The position numbers and the translations under genes were made by a program. A stretch of 64,000 nucleotides of DNA from Sphingomonas sp. HMP6 (GTDB lineage Bacteria > Pseudomonadota > Alphaproteobacteria > Sphingomonadales > Sphingomonadaceae). Below are positions 34,768 through 44,410 of the stretch, in pieces. Each line of letters opens with the position of its first letter. Position 1 is the stretch's first letter. The stretch spans positions 1,425,501 to 1,489,500 of the forward strand of contig NZ_AP022672.1 of NCBI RefSeq assembly GCF_013374095.1, given 5' to 3'. The notes beneath the pieces are model-generated. The model did no database searches and was not told the origin of the DNA. It worked only from the letters and a program-made list of their open reading frames with translations.

Positions 34768-37065
34768 ATGTTGAACCTCACCACGGCGCGCATGCGCCGG
34801 GGCAGCAGTGCGCTCGCGCTTGTTGCTGCGCTGACCGCCAGTGCCGCCCACGCCGCGACCGCGCCTGCCGCGCCATCCGCTCCCGCGCCAATTACCGCAG
34901 ATCAGACGCAACAGGACGCCATCGCCGAAGGCTCCGACATTGTCGTGACCGCGACCAAGGCCAACGAGCTCGCGCCCGTCACGGCCTCGCTCAAGACGAC
35001 GCAACCGCAAGCGATCGTGTCGCGCTCGTTCATCGAGGATTCGCTGCCGGCGACCGCCGATTTCAACCAGATCGCGCTGATCACGCCGAGCGTGTCCAAC
35101 TATGGCGGCAATAATGGCATCGGCCTGTCCGAATCCAAGGCGCAGATCCGCGGCTTCCAGGACGGCGAATATAACATCACCTATGACGGCGTGCCGTTCG
35201 GCGACACCAACGACCCGACCCACCATTCGACGACCTTCTTCCCATCGAACACGATCGAGACGCTGGTCGTCGATCGCGGCCCCGGCAATGCCAGCCAATT
35301 GGGTCAGGCGACGTTCGGCGGCACCTTCAACCTGTTCAGCCGCGCGACGCGGGACACGTTCGGCGGTTCGCTCGAAGCGACCTACGGCAGCTTCAACACC
35401 TATCTTGGCCGCGCGATCGTGCAGACCGGCAAGATCGACAAACTCGGTGGCGCCAGCGCGGTGTTCACCGGCCAATATGTCCATAGCGATGGCCGTTCGA
35501 GCTTTTCGAAATATGAGAATTACAATTTGTTCGGGAAGGTTATCGTTCCGATCGGCCCCGACGTGACGCTGACGCTGCTCGGCACCTATAACAAAAACCA
35601 TTTCAACCAGGCCGATAACGACGGATCGACGCTCGCGCAGCAGGCCTTGTTCGGCAAATATTACGCGCTGAACAACGATCCCAAGACGTCGCAATATTAC
35701 GGCTATAACCGCACGGTAAAGACGACCGATTTCGAGCTCATCAAGCTGGAGGCCAATCTCGCCCCCGGCATCGTGCTAGAAAACCGCGCGTTCACCTATT
35801 ATTACGACAACGAGACGCTGTCCGCGAACGATGTGACAACGCTTCCCGGCGCGATCTACAACACCGTTGCCGCTGATGGAAAAACGAAGATCATCGGCAA
35901 TATCCCGGGCTACACCAAGACCAACAAATACCGTGTATTCGGCGACATCATCAAGCTGCGCGCCGACCTGACCAGCTTCGCGACGCTGACCGTCGGCGCA
36001 TGGCTCGAATTCAGCAACACGTATCGCCAGCAGCGCGACGTCGATCTGACGACCGGCGCCTTCAACTATGTCGAGAAGGCTGTGACGGCACCGGCGACCG
36101 GGCTGAATCCAGGCCAGGTCACACCGCTCTACATCAAGTTCGATCAGAATTCGCAGGGCAACCATACCGAGGAATTCGCCGAGCTCGAGCTGCGCCCGAT
36201 CGCGGGGCTGAAGATTACGCCTGGCTTCAAGCATGTCGATTTCGGCCGGAAGATCGATGCGGCGTACAATCAGACGACACGCTATGCGCAGCGGAATTCC
36301 AACGATTACACCGCCGATCTGCCGTTCGTGACGATCAATTATCAGCCGACCTCGAACCTGTCGGTCTACGGCCAATATGCCAAGGGCTTCCTCGCCCCGC
36401 CGCTCAGCCAGCTCTATGTCGCAAACACCAATTTCTCGAACGTCGAGCCGCAGAAATCGACCAATTATCAAGTCGGCGCGGTCTATCACGGCAGCCATTT
36501 GTCGATCGATGCGGACGTCTACGTCATCAATTTCACCAACAAATTCTTCAGCTATACCGATACCTCGGGTCAGGGGTTGGGGACGATTTTTACCAATATC
36601 GGCGGCGCGCTGTATAAGGGTGTCGAGGGTCAAGTAACCTATGCGTTCAGCAATGGCCTCGCGGTCTTCGCCAACGCCTCGCGCAACTATGCCAAGACGG
36701 TGGTCTACACCAACCCGGTCACCAATCTGATCGTACCGCGCACTACGATCGCCAAGGCACCGCTGTCGACCGCCGCGGGCGGCGTCTTGTTCAAGCACGG
36801 CCCCTACCGTTTCTCGGTCACCGACAAATGGACCGGCGCGCAATATGCCGATCTGGCGAACGTCACGCGGATCAGCCCGTACAATACGGTCAATCTGGCC
36901 GCGAGCTACGACATCGGGCCATTCCGTGTCGGGCTTGACGTGACCGACTTGCTCGATTCGCAGAAGATCAACCAGATCTCGGGCACGCCGCTCAACGCCA
37001 ACACGTCGCAAATCTATTACCAGCCGGGCCGTGCGATCACCGGCCAGGTGACGTACAAATTCTGA
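34768..37065 (+). CDS. TonB-dependent receptor coupled to an acid phosphatase
   Basis: 765 residues. Signal peptide cleaved near SAAHAAT, an Ala/Pro linker, TonB-box-like DIVVTATK, plug (KAQIRGFQDGEYNITYDGVPFG; ETLVVDRGPGNASQLG) and a barrel ending GQVTYKF with terminal Phe. It has no STN domain, so it transports but does not signal through a sigma factor. The stop TGA overlaps the ATG of the acid phosphatase gene by one base (TGATG), so the two are translationally coupled, pointing to uptake or processing of a phosphorylated compound. Confidence 0.92.
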   Translation: MLNLTTARMRRGSSALALVAALTASAAHAATAPAAPSAPAPITADQTQQDAIAEGSDIVVTATKANELAPVTASLKTTQPQAIVSRSFIEDSLPATADFNQIALITPSVSNYGGNNGIGLSESKAQIRGFQDGEYNITYDGVPFGDTNDPTHHSTTFFPSNTIETLVVDRGPGNASQLGQATFGGTFNLFSRATRDTFGGSLEATYGSFNTYLGRAIVQTGKIDKLGGASAVFTGQYVHSDGRSSFSKYENYNLFGKVIVPIGPDVTLTLLGTYNKNHFNQADNDGSTLAQQALFGKYYALNNDPKTSQYYGYNRTVKTTDFELIKLEANLAPGIVLENRAFTYYYDNETLSANDVTTLPGAIYNTVAADGKTKIIGNIPGYTKTNKYRVFGDIIKLRADLTSFATLTVGAWLEFSNTYRQQRDVDLTTGAFNYVEKAVTAPATGLNPGQVTPLYIKFDQNSQGNHTEEFAELELRPIAGLKITPGFKHVDFGRKIDAAYNQTTRYAQRNSNDYTADLPFVTINYQPTSNLSVYGQYAKGFLAPPLSQLYVANTNFSNVEPQKSTNYQVGAVYHGSHLSIDADVYVINFTNKFFSYTDTSGQGLGTIFTNIGGALYKGVEGQVTYAFSNGLAVFANASRNYAKTVVYTNPVTNLIVPRTTIAKAPLSTAAGGVLFKHGPYRFSVTDKWTGAQYADLANVTRISPYNTVNLAASYDIGPFRVGLDVTDLLDSQKINQISGTPLNANTSQIYYQPGRAITGQVTYKF

Positions 37066-37757
37066 TGCAGCGGGGATTGATCGCCGCAGCGTTGCTCTGC
37101 CTCGCTGCGGCCCCTGCGCCGAAGACCCAATCGCTGCTCACCGCGCGGGATCTCGATCCAGCGCTCGTGTTGCCCCCGCCGCCCGCCGCCGACAGCGTCC
37201 AGGCAGCCGCCGAATTGGTCGAGTTGCGCGCGTTTGAAAACCGCACGGCGGCGACCGAGGCCGATGCGCGGCTGGACGGCGATACCAAGAATGCCTCGAT
37301 CTTCGCGGTCGTGCTCGGCCCCAAATTCGATCTCGCGCATTTACCCGCAACCGCCGCGCTGATGGCGCTGGTGCGGGCGAGCGAGAAGGAGACGATCGAT
37401 CGCGGCAAGGATCATTTCCGCCGCGCGCGGCCCTATGTGTCGGATCCGACGCTCAAGGCGTGCAAACGCAACGAGGATCCGCTGTCGAGCTATCCCAGTG
37501 GCCACACGTCGATGGCCTTCTCGATGGGCGAGACGCTGGCGCGGCTGGTCCCGGAAAAGGCCGAAGCGCTGCTCGCGCGTGCGGCGCGCTACGCCCAGAG
37601 CCGGATCGTGTGCGAACAGCATTTCCGCAGCGACGTGAGCGCCGGGCAAATGCTCGGTCTGCTGATCGCCGAACGGTTGATGGCGAAGCCGGCGTTCCGC
37701 ACCGCGTTCGGCAAGGCGCGCCGAGAACTCGTCGCGGCCGGCATCGCGCAGCGCTAG
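37065..37757 (+). CDS. class A non-specific acid phosphatase (PAP2 superfamily)
   Basis: 230 residues with a signal peptide (MQRGLIAAALLCLAAAP). The phosphatase signature is complete: KDHFRRARPY, SYPSGHTSMA and EQHFRSD, with catalytic His in the last two blocks. It is a periplasmic enzyme that releases phosphate from a broad range of phosphomonoesters. The start overlaps the TonB receptor stop. It converges with the RND gene with a four-base overlap. The pairing is unusual and suggests that the imported or surface-bound ligand carries phosphate. Confidence 0.93.
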   Translation: MQRGLIAAALLCLAAAPAPKTQSLLTARDLDPALVLPPPPAADSVQAAAELVELRAFENRTAATEADARLDGDTKNASIFAVVLGPKFDLAHLPATAALMALVRASEKETIDRGKDHFRRARPYVSDPTLKACKRNEDPLSSYPSGHTSMAFSMGETLARLVPEKAEALLARAARYAQSRIVCEQHFRSDVSAGQMLGLLIAERLMAKPAFRTAFGKARRELVAAGIAQR

Positions 37758-40700
37758 GCCCGCCGCCGCGTCAGCACCGCGATCATCGCGGGGAGGAACA
37801 GCAGCACCAACGGCACCGCCGCGCTGAGCCCGAAGATGATCGCGGTCGCCAGCGGCTTTTGCAGCCCGGCCCCGCGACTGACCCCCAGCGCAAGCGGCGC
37901 AAGCGTCAAGATTGCGATCAGCGCCGACATCAGGATCGGGCGCAGCCGCTTCTCCCCCGCTTCGCGCAATTCGGCGAGATCGATCGCCCCGTCGCGCGGC
38001 AATTCGGCGAGGAAGAAGATGACGAGCTCGCTCACCATCCCAATCACCATCGTCAGCCCCATCAGCGCGGAGATGTCGAGCTCGATCCCGGTAAGCCACA
38101 ACCCGCACAGCACCGCCGCCGCCGAGAGCAACACCGTCGTGATCGCTGCCAGCGTCCAGGTCAGCCGTTCGAAAAGAAAGGTCAGCAGCAGCGCGGTCAG
38201 CAGCAGCGCCGCGACGAACACGATCGTCAAATCGGCAAAACTCTGCTGCTGCTGCGCGTAGAGCCCGCCATAGGAGACACGGATCGCGGCGGGCAGGTGC
38301 AGCGCGGCCACTGCGCGGCGCACATCCCGCATCCCCGAGCCCAGATCGCGCCCCTCGAGCCGCGCCGTCACGCCGATGAAGGGTGCGAGATCTTCGCGCG
38401 TAATTTGTTCCTGCCCGGCGGCGACCGTTACGCTGGCGACCTGCCCGACGCGCACGACATGCCCGTCGGGCGCGACCAAAGGTAGCTGCGCCAAATCGCT
38501 TGCGCGGCTTCGCAGCGCAAGCGGCGCGCGGACCCGCGCGGTGACGAGTTGCTCGCCGATCCGCAAATTGGTCGCGGTCGCGCCGCCGATCAGCGCATCG
38601 AGCTGGCTCGACACCGCTGCCGGATCGAGCCCGTGCTGGAGCGCAGCCGCCGGATCGACCTTCACCACCAACGCATCGCCCGCGACGCGCAATCCATCGA
38701 CCACTTCGACGATGCCCGAAACCTTGCCGATTGCCACGCCGACGCGCTTGGCGGCATCCTTCAGCGCGGCAGGATCGTCGCCGAACAGCTTGACCTCGAC
38801 CGGTTGCGGCACCGCGGTCAAATCGCCGATCAGATCTTCCATCAACTGTGCGGTCTCGATTTCGAGGCCAGGGACCCTCGCCTGCACCTGCTGGCGGATA
38901 CCGGCCATCACCGCTTCGATCGGGCGGCGCGACCCGCCTTTCAGGCGGATGAAATAATCACCTTCATCGGCCTCGGTCAGGCCCCCGCCCAATTGCACGC
39001 CAGTCCGCCGCGAATAGCTCGCGACCTCGGGCGTGGCGGTGATGATCTGCTCGACCTGGCGCAGCAGCCGGTCGGTGTCCGACAGCGCAGCACCCGATTG
39101 CGCTTTATAGTCGAGGATGAACCCGCCTTCATCCATCGCGGGCATGAAACCCGACGGCACATGGCTCCACGCCGCAACGCCGAGCAAGGCCATGCCTATC
39201 CCGAGCAGGCCGACGAACAATCCCGGTCGCGCGAGTGCGCGTTCGGCGGCGCGGGCATTGATCCGGTCGAGCCGCTGGAGCGAAGCCCCCGCGCGGTCCG
39301 CCGCCGCAATGTCCGCTGCACGGACCCAGCGCGCGGCGACCAGCGGCAGGAGATAGCGGGCGAAGAGCAACGACAGTCCGAGCGCCGCGACCATCGTCAG
39401 CGCCAGCGCCTTGAAGAACCCGCCGGTCAGGCCGCTGACGAAGGCGAGCGGCGTGAACACGACGATCGTAGCGGCGGTCGATCCGAACAAGGGACGCGCC
39501 ATCTCGGCGGCGGCGTCGGAGACCTTGGCTGCCCCCTCCTGCAAGCGCCGCATGATATGTTCGAGCATGACCACGGCATCGTCGACCACCAGCCCGACCG
39601 CCGCCGCCATCCCGCCCAGCGTCATCATGTTGAAGCTCATGCCGAACGCGAACAGCAACAGGCATGTCCCCGCGAGCACGGCGGGCAGCATCAGCCCGGT
39701 AATCAGCATCAGCCGCGCCGAGCGCAGGAACACGAACAACACAACGCCCGCCAGCACCGCGCCGAGCAGGATCGCATCGCGCACCGCACCGGCGGCGGCG
39801 GAGACGAGTTCGGACTGATCGTAAAAGGGCGTGACCATGACGCTGGGCGGCAACCCCAAGGCTTTCAGCCGCGCATCGACCTCCTGCACGATCCGCACGC
39901 TATCGCCGTTTGGCGATTGGCGGATATTGACGAGCACCGCATCGCGCCCGCCCGACGAGACTTTGGTGAAACCTGGCGTAACCGACGGGTGAATCTCGGC
40001 GATCTGCCCCAGCGTCACGAGCCCGGCGCTCGCGGCGCCACCGGCCTTTACCGGAGTCGCGGCGATATCGGCGATCCCTCTCAGGCGATTTTCCGCCAGG
40101 ACAAGGTAGAGCCGGTGGCGGTCCTCCAGCCGCCCCACGCCGGTGACGCTGTTTGCCTTGCCCAATGCGGCAGCAATCGCATCCAGCGAAAGTCCGAGCG
40201 CTTGCGCCTTGGCTGGGTCGACATCGACGGCAAGCTCGCGCGGCGCACCGCCGAGGATGTCGATGCCCGCCACACCCTCCACCGCGCCGAGTGCCGGGCG
40301 GACTTGCAACTCGGCGATCTGGCGCAGCGCATTCTGGTCCAGCGAGGGTGAGGTGAGCGCGATCCCCAAGACCGGAAAGATCGTCGGATCGGAGCGGCGC
40401 ACTTCGAAGCGGGTGGCCGCAGGCAAATCGGGCAGCGCGGATGCCAATGCACCCTGCGTCGCGAGCATCGCGGTGACCATATCCTGCTTCCACGGAAAAT
40501 CGAGCGCAACCTCGGCGGTGCCGCGGCTAGTCGTTGAGCGGATCCGGGTGACGCCGGGAACGCTCCGCAGCGCGGTCTCGATCGGGCGCGTGATCTCCGC
40601 CGCCATTTGCGTCGCGTCGCGCTCGCCTGCATCGATCGAGACGACGACGCGCGGAAAATCGATATGCGGGAACAGGCTGACCGGGAGATGCGTCGCCGCA

Positions 40701-40774
40701 AACACCCCGCCGAGCACGACCAGCACCGCCGCCAGCCACAAGGCGCGCGCGTGCCGCTCGATCGCCGAGATCAC
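37754..40774 (-). CDS. RND efflux pump permease, HAE1/HME-like
   Basis: 1006 residues in the RND layout: 12 membrane helices, two large periplasmic loops, the TM4 proton-relay pair in GLVVDDAVVMLEH and the TM10 segment GLTMVIGMVSELVIFFLAE. The double Asp in TM4 argues for proton-driven drug or organic-compound efflux rather than a Cus-type metal pump, but metal efflux is not excluded. It has a GTG start overlapping the adaptor stop as GTGA. It is the last gene of a five-gene operon with its own two-component system. Confidence 0.9.
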   Translation of the reverse strand: MISAIERHARALWLAAVLVVLGGVFAATHLPVSLFPHIDFPRVVVSIDAGERDATQMAAEITRPIETALRSVPGVTRIRSTTSRGTAEVALDFPWKQDMVTAMLATQGALASALPDLPAATRFEVRRSDPTIFPVLGIALTSPSLDQNALRQIAELQVRPALGAVEGVAGIDILGGAPRELAVDVDPAKAQALGLSLDAIAAALGKANSVTGVGRLEDRHRLYLVLAENRLRGIADIAATPVKAGGAASAGLVTLGQIAEIHPSVTPGFTKVSSGGRDAVLVNIRQSPNGDSVRIVQEVDARLKALGLPPSVMVTPFYDQSELVSAAAGAVRDAILLGAVLAGVVLFVFLRSARLMLITGLMLPAVLAGTCLLLFAFGMSFNMMTLGGMAAAVGLVVDDAVVMLEHIMRRLQEGAAKVSDAAAEMARPLFGSTAATIVVFTPLAFVSGLTGGFFKALALTMVAALGLSLLFARYLLPLVAARWVRAADIAAADRAGASLQRLDRINARAAERALARPGLFVGLLGIGMALLGVAAWSHVPSGFMPAMDEGGFILDYKAQSGAALSDTDRLLRQVEQIITATPEVASYSRRTGVQLGGGLTEADEGDYFIRLKGGSRRPIEAVMAGIRQQVQARVPGLEIETAQLMEDLIGDLTAVPQPVEVKLFGDDPAALKDAAKRVGVAIGKVSGIVEVVDGLRVAGDALVVKVDPAAALQHGLDPAAVSSQLDALIGGATATNLRIGEQLVTARVRAPLALRSRASDLAQLPLVAPDGHVVRVGQVASVTVAAGQEQITREDLAPFIGVTARLEGRDLGSGMRDVRRAVAALHLPAAIRVSYGGLYAQQQQSFADLTIVFVAALLLTALLLTFLFERLTWTLAAITTVLLSAAAVLCGLWLTGIELDISALMGLTMVIGMVSELVIFFLAELPRDGAIDLAELREAGEKRLRPILMSALIAILTLAPLALGVSRGAGLQKPLATAIIFGLSAAVPLVLLFLPAMIAVLTRRRA

Positions 40775-41805
40775 TTGGTCCGCACCTTCATGCCATCTTC
40801 GACCGCGGTTCCCCCAGCGACGACCACCGCCTCCCCCGCCCGCACCGCACCCGACACTGCGACCCGGTCGCCGCGCGCCGCTCCGACGGTGATGTCACGG
40901 CGATGCGCAACCCCGCCGGCCACGACATAGACGTAGGACTGTCCGCCGTCGTCGAGCAAAGCGGCGTAGGGAATGGTCAGCTGCGCGCTGCCCGCTCTGC
41001 GCGGGGTTCCGTCGGTGGTTGCGCTAAGCGTCTGGCCAGAGCCGATTCCTGTGGCGGCGGGAAGGCGCGCGAACACCGATGCGAGCCGAGTCTGCGCGTC
41101 GGCGGCCGGATTGACCGTCTCGACGGGCACATCGAATGCCGCTGCGCCGCCGCTGGCGGTGATGTGCAGCACCGTGCCCGGACGCAAGCTGCGGGCGAGC
41201 GCGGGATCGACCCCGAAGCGGGCGCGCAGATCGGACGCGCGTGTGATCGACGCGATCGACGCGCCTGGCTGGACGAGGTCGCCCGGTGCCGCCGTCACCG
41301 TCTCCACGATTCCGGCGGCGGGCGCGCGGAGCGTCAGGCCGCCGGTGCGCGCGGCCATCGCCGCGCGCGTAGCGTTGGCGCTGGTCGCGGCCGCGCGCCC
41401 TGCTTCCACTTCGGCATTGCTGCCCAGACCATCGGTCTTCAGCCGCTCCGCGCGCGCCAGTGCGGCGTTGGCAGCCTGCGCGTCGCTCGACGCCTTGACG
41501 AGATCGACACGCGTTGTCGGCGAGGCGGCGAGCTGCGCGATCACAGCGCCGGCGGCAACGCGCGATCCGACCGGGGCGACGATCGCGACGACGGTCGCCT
41601 CCGCCGGCGCCGACACCGTCAATTTGCCACTGGGCCCCGCCTCGGCCGCGCCGTAGAGCGTCACCTGCTCGGCCAGCGTACCCGGTTCCGCCCGACCGAG
41701 CGTGACGAGTGCGACCGGCGCGGTCGCAGCCTCTTCCTCTTCGACGGCACCCGAACAGGCACCGAGCAGAAACGCCATCAGCAGAACCGTGGACTTCCGG
41801 GTCAC
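40771..41805 (-). CDS. RND periplasmic adaptor (HlyD/AcrA family) lipoprotein
   Basis: 344 residues. A lipoprotein signal with lipobox LLGACSG at residues about 13-19, a lipoyl/barrel-sandwich half (APVGSRVAAGAVIAQL ... PAAGIVETVTAAPGDLV) separated by an alpha-helical hairpin (residues about 100-150), and beta-barrel/membrane-proximal domains. It has a GTG start overlapping the outer-membrane factor stop (GTGA). It bridges the RND pump to the TolC-type channel. Confidence 0.9.
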   Translation of the reverse strand: MTRKSTVLLMAFLLGACSGAVEEEEAATAPVALVTLGRAEPGTLAEQVTLYGAAEAGPSGKLTVSAPAEATVVAIVAPVGSRVAAGAVIAQLAASPTTRVDLVKASSDAQAANAALARAERLKTDGLGSNAEVEAGRAAATSANATRAAMAARTGGLTLRAPAAGIVETVTAAPGDLVQPGASIASITRASDLRARFGVDPALARSLRPGTVLHITASGGAAAFDVPVETVNPAADAQTRLASVFARLPAATGIGSGQTLSATTDGTPRRAGSAQLTIPYAALLDDGGQSYVYVVAGGVAHRRDITVGAARGDRVAVSGAVRAGEAVVVAGGTAVEDGMKVRTK

Positions 41806-43082
41806 GTCCAGGCCTCCCTCAGCGTGCCGGTGAGCAATTCCAGCGCAATCATCTGTTCGGCAATGTCCTGCTCGCTTTGCAGGAGCAGCACCTGCTTGTC
41901 GCGGTCGGCCTGTTCGGCAATCTCAGCGGTCGCCATCGACAGATCACCGCGCGTCGCCGCGCGCCGCGTCGCCTCGGCATAACGGTGGGCGGCGGGCACA
42001 TCGCGCAGCACCGCGTCGCGTTGCCGCCGGGCGATCGTGATCCCGGCTACGGCTGCGGCGATCTGCGCGCGCGTTTGAAACAGCCGTGCGTCATACTCGG
42101 TCTTGAGCGCGGCGCGCGTCGCGCGCTCGATCGCGATCCCGCCGCGATTGCGGTTCCACAGCGGCAGCGTCAAATCGACCGAGGGCCCGACGATGACATT
42201 GCCCGCCGTGTCACGGTTCGAAGCAATGCTGAGACCAAGCGTCGGGAATTGATCGAGCACCGCCTTGCGCACTGCGGCTTCCTGCGCGGCATAGCCTGCC
42301 TCAAGCGCGCGCAGATCGGTCCGATTGGTGCGAGCGGTGTCGAACAGCTTTGTCGGGTCGAGCGGCCGGTCGCGGTCGCCCACGGGAGCGAGGCGCAAGA
42401 TCGCGGTCGGCGGCAAACCCAGCAGCCGGGTCAGTTCGAACCGAGCAGTCGCGAGGTCTTTCTCGCTGGTGCGCGCCTTGACCTCGGCATCGGCGGCGGC
42501 GAGCCGAGCGGTCTGCACTTGGTCCGCCGCGATATCGCCGCGCCCCCCCGCGCGCGTGATGCGGTCGAGCAGCGACCGCGCGGTGTCGCGCGACGCGGCA
42601 GCAAGCGTGACGCTGCGTTCCAGCGCGACGATCCGCACCGCTTGCAGCCGCGCTTGGCCCGCCGTTTGCCACTCGCTCCACGCCAGATCGAGCCGCACTT
42701 GCTGCGCCGCGGCGCGCGCCTGGGCAAGGCGGACGCCGCGCGTGCGCAGCGTGTTGAGATCGAAGCCAAGCGCGCTCGTCAAATCGAGCAACGGATCGGG
42801 ACCGGCCAGCACCTGGCTCACACCGATGCTCAGCGTCGGATCGGGCAGCAGCCGGGCGGCGAACACCTGCGCGTCGGCGATCCCGGCGCGCGCCCGCGCC
42901 GCACGCAGATCGGGATTGGCGAGCACCGCCAGCGTCGCCACGGCAGTGCCGTCGAGCGGCTGCGCCAGATCGATGTCGACCGGTGCCAGATCGGCGTGCG
43001 CGGCGGGCGCCGTCGCGAGCGGATCGGGGGTGTAGGCGGCACATCCGCCCAGCAGCAGCAAAGGGAGGAACAGCCGCTTCAT
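41802..43082 (-). CDS. TolC-family outer membrane factor
   Basis: 426 residues from ATG 43082 (MKRLFLPLLLLGGCAA, lipoprotein signal). Two repeated coiled-coil/beta segments (residues about 50-230 and 240-420), each with long Ala/Arg/Gln-rich heptads, as in CusC/CzcC. It completes the tripartite efflux complex with the next two genes. Its start overlaps the kinase stop (ATGA). Confidence 0.9.
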   Translation of the reverse strand: MKRLFLPLLLLGGCAAYTPDPLATAPAAHADLAPVDIDLAQPLDGTAVATLAVLANPDLRAARARAGIADAQVFAARLLPDPTLSIGVSQVLAGPDPLLDLTSALGFDLNTLRTRGVRLAQARAAAQQVRLDLAWSEWQTAGQARLQAVRIVALERSVTLAAASRDTARSLLDRITRAGGRGDIAADQVQTARLAAADAEVKARTSEKDLATARFELTRLLGLPPTAILRLAPVGDRDRPLDPTKLFDTARTNRTDLRALEAGYAAQEAAVRKAVLDQFPTLGLSIASNRDTAGNVIVGPSVDLTLPLWNRNRGGIAIERATRAALKTEYDARLFQTRAQIAAAVAGITIARRQRDAVLRDVPAAHRYAEATRRAATRGDLSMATAEIAEQADRDKQVLLLQSEQDIAEQMIALELLTGTLREAWT

Positions 43083-44410
43083 CGCGCCGCCCTCGGCAGC
43101 GTCAGCGTGACGCACAGGCCGGGATCATTGTCGGCCACCGCAACCGTGCCGCCGTGCGCCGCCGCAACCGCCACCACCAGGCTAAGGCCGAGCCCATTAC
43201 CGGGCGTCGTCCGGCTCGCCTCGCCGCGCGCAAAGCGCTGCAGGATGCGCGCGTGATCGGCAACCGGCACACCCGGCCCATCATCGCATACCGACAGTCG
43301 CGCCATCGTATCGTCGGCAATCATCTTAACCTCGATCCGCGTCGTCGGCGGGGTGTGCAGCCGCGCATTGTCGAGCAGATTCACGAGCGCCTGCGCGATC
43401 AGTTCACGGTCGCCCAGCACTGTGATGTCGGGCGCAACTGACCAGATCAGGCACCGCCCGCCATCGTCAAAGGCCGGCGCGAAGCTCTCAGCGATCTCGG
43501 TCGCGAGAAAGCTGAGGTCGACTGGCACGAACGTCCGCGCGAGCCCCCCGCCCTCCACTTCGGCAATCCGCAGCAAGGCGGCGAACAAAGCGAGCACCGC
43601 ATCGCCCTGCTCGATTGCGCGCGCTGCGGCACCTTCGACCGTGCCGACGTGTTCTAGCTGATTGCGCAGGCGGAGCAGCGGCGTGCGCAGATCGTGCGCG
43701 ACGTCGCTCGACACCTGGCGCAGATTGTCCATCAACTGCCCGATCCGGTCGAGCATCGTGTTGAGCGCGGCCCCGGCGGCGTCGAATTCGTCGGCGCGCC
43801 CGCCGACCGGCACACGCTGCGCCATGTCCCCGGCCATGATCGCGCGCGCGACCCCGCTGATCCCGTCGAGCCGCCGTTGCAGATAGCCCCCCAACACCAA
43901 CGCACCCACCACGCCGAACGCGATCACAAGGACGAACGCGCCGCCGAACAGGAGGACGATCGTGCGATCGATACCCTCCATGATTTCGGTATCGCGCGCC
44001 ACGACCAGGCGATATCCACCACGCAGATCGCGCGTTTCGGCACGCGCGCTGTCCAGGCCCTCGATCGGATCGCGGAAGACGATTGTGCCAAGCCCGTGCG
44101 CCGGCCGGGCCGTATCGAGCGCCCCCGCGATGCGGCGGCCCGAGCGATCGAACAAGGCGTATCCAAAGGCTTTGATCGAACTTCCGGCCTCGCGGGTGGC
44201 GATCGCACTGGCGATATCGGGGAGTCCCCCATCGTCATATTCTTGTGCGAGGTTCGCCGCTTCCTGCCGGACCAGCCCGTCCTGCTGACGTCGAAAATCC
44301 GCGTCGGCGACCAAATACATCGTGAAGCCGAGCAACACGACCGCCAGCGCGAAGGCGGCAGAGTAAGCGAAAGCGATACGGTAGGCGGCGCTGGACCGAA
44401 CCTTAAGCAT
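43079..44410 (-). CDS. sensor histidine kinase
   Basis: About 443 residues from ATG 44410 (MLKVRSSAAYRIAF). Two membrane helices (residues about 15-37 and about 155-180) flank a periplasmic sensor loop, then HAMP, the H-box SSDVAHDLRTPLLRL, N-box LVNLLDNARLH, G1 DDGPGVP and G2 GNGLGLSLV. It overlaps the response-regulator end by eight bases. It probably senses an envelope signal and controls the downstream efflux genes with its partner. Confidence 0.92.
   Translation of the reverse strand: MLKVRSSAAYRIAFAYSAAFALAVVLLGFTMYLVADADFRRQQDGLVRQEAANLAQEYDDGGLPDIASAIATREAGSSIKAFGYALFDRSGRRIAGALDTARPAHGLGTIVFRDPIEGLDSARAETRDLRGGYRLVVARDTEIMEGIDRTIVLLFGGAFVLVIAFGVVGALVLGGYLQRRLDGISGVARAIMAGDMAQRVPVGGRADEFDAAGAALNTMLDRIGQLMDNLRQVSSDVAHDLRTPLLRLRNQLEHVGTVEGAAARAIEQGDAVLALFAALLRIAEVEGGGLARTFVPVDLSFLATEIAESFAPAFDDGGRCLIWSVAPDITVLGDRELIAQALVNLLDNARLHTPPTTRIEVKMIADDTMARLSVCDDGPGVPVADHARILQRFARGEASRTTPGNGLGLSLVVAVAAAHGGTVAVADNDPGLCVTLTLPRAAR

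Noticed and set aside
35776-37011. 411-codon frame opposite the TonB receptor
   Set aside because: Antisense shadow of a clear receptor barrel; no start-site support.
38549-40351. 600-codon open frame antisense to the RND pump gene
   Set aside because: It lies exactly opposite a well-conserved RND protein, and its composition (Arg, Gln, His and Pro-rich) is that of an antisense frame in high-G+C DNA.
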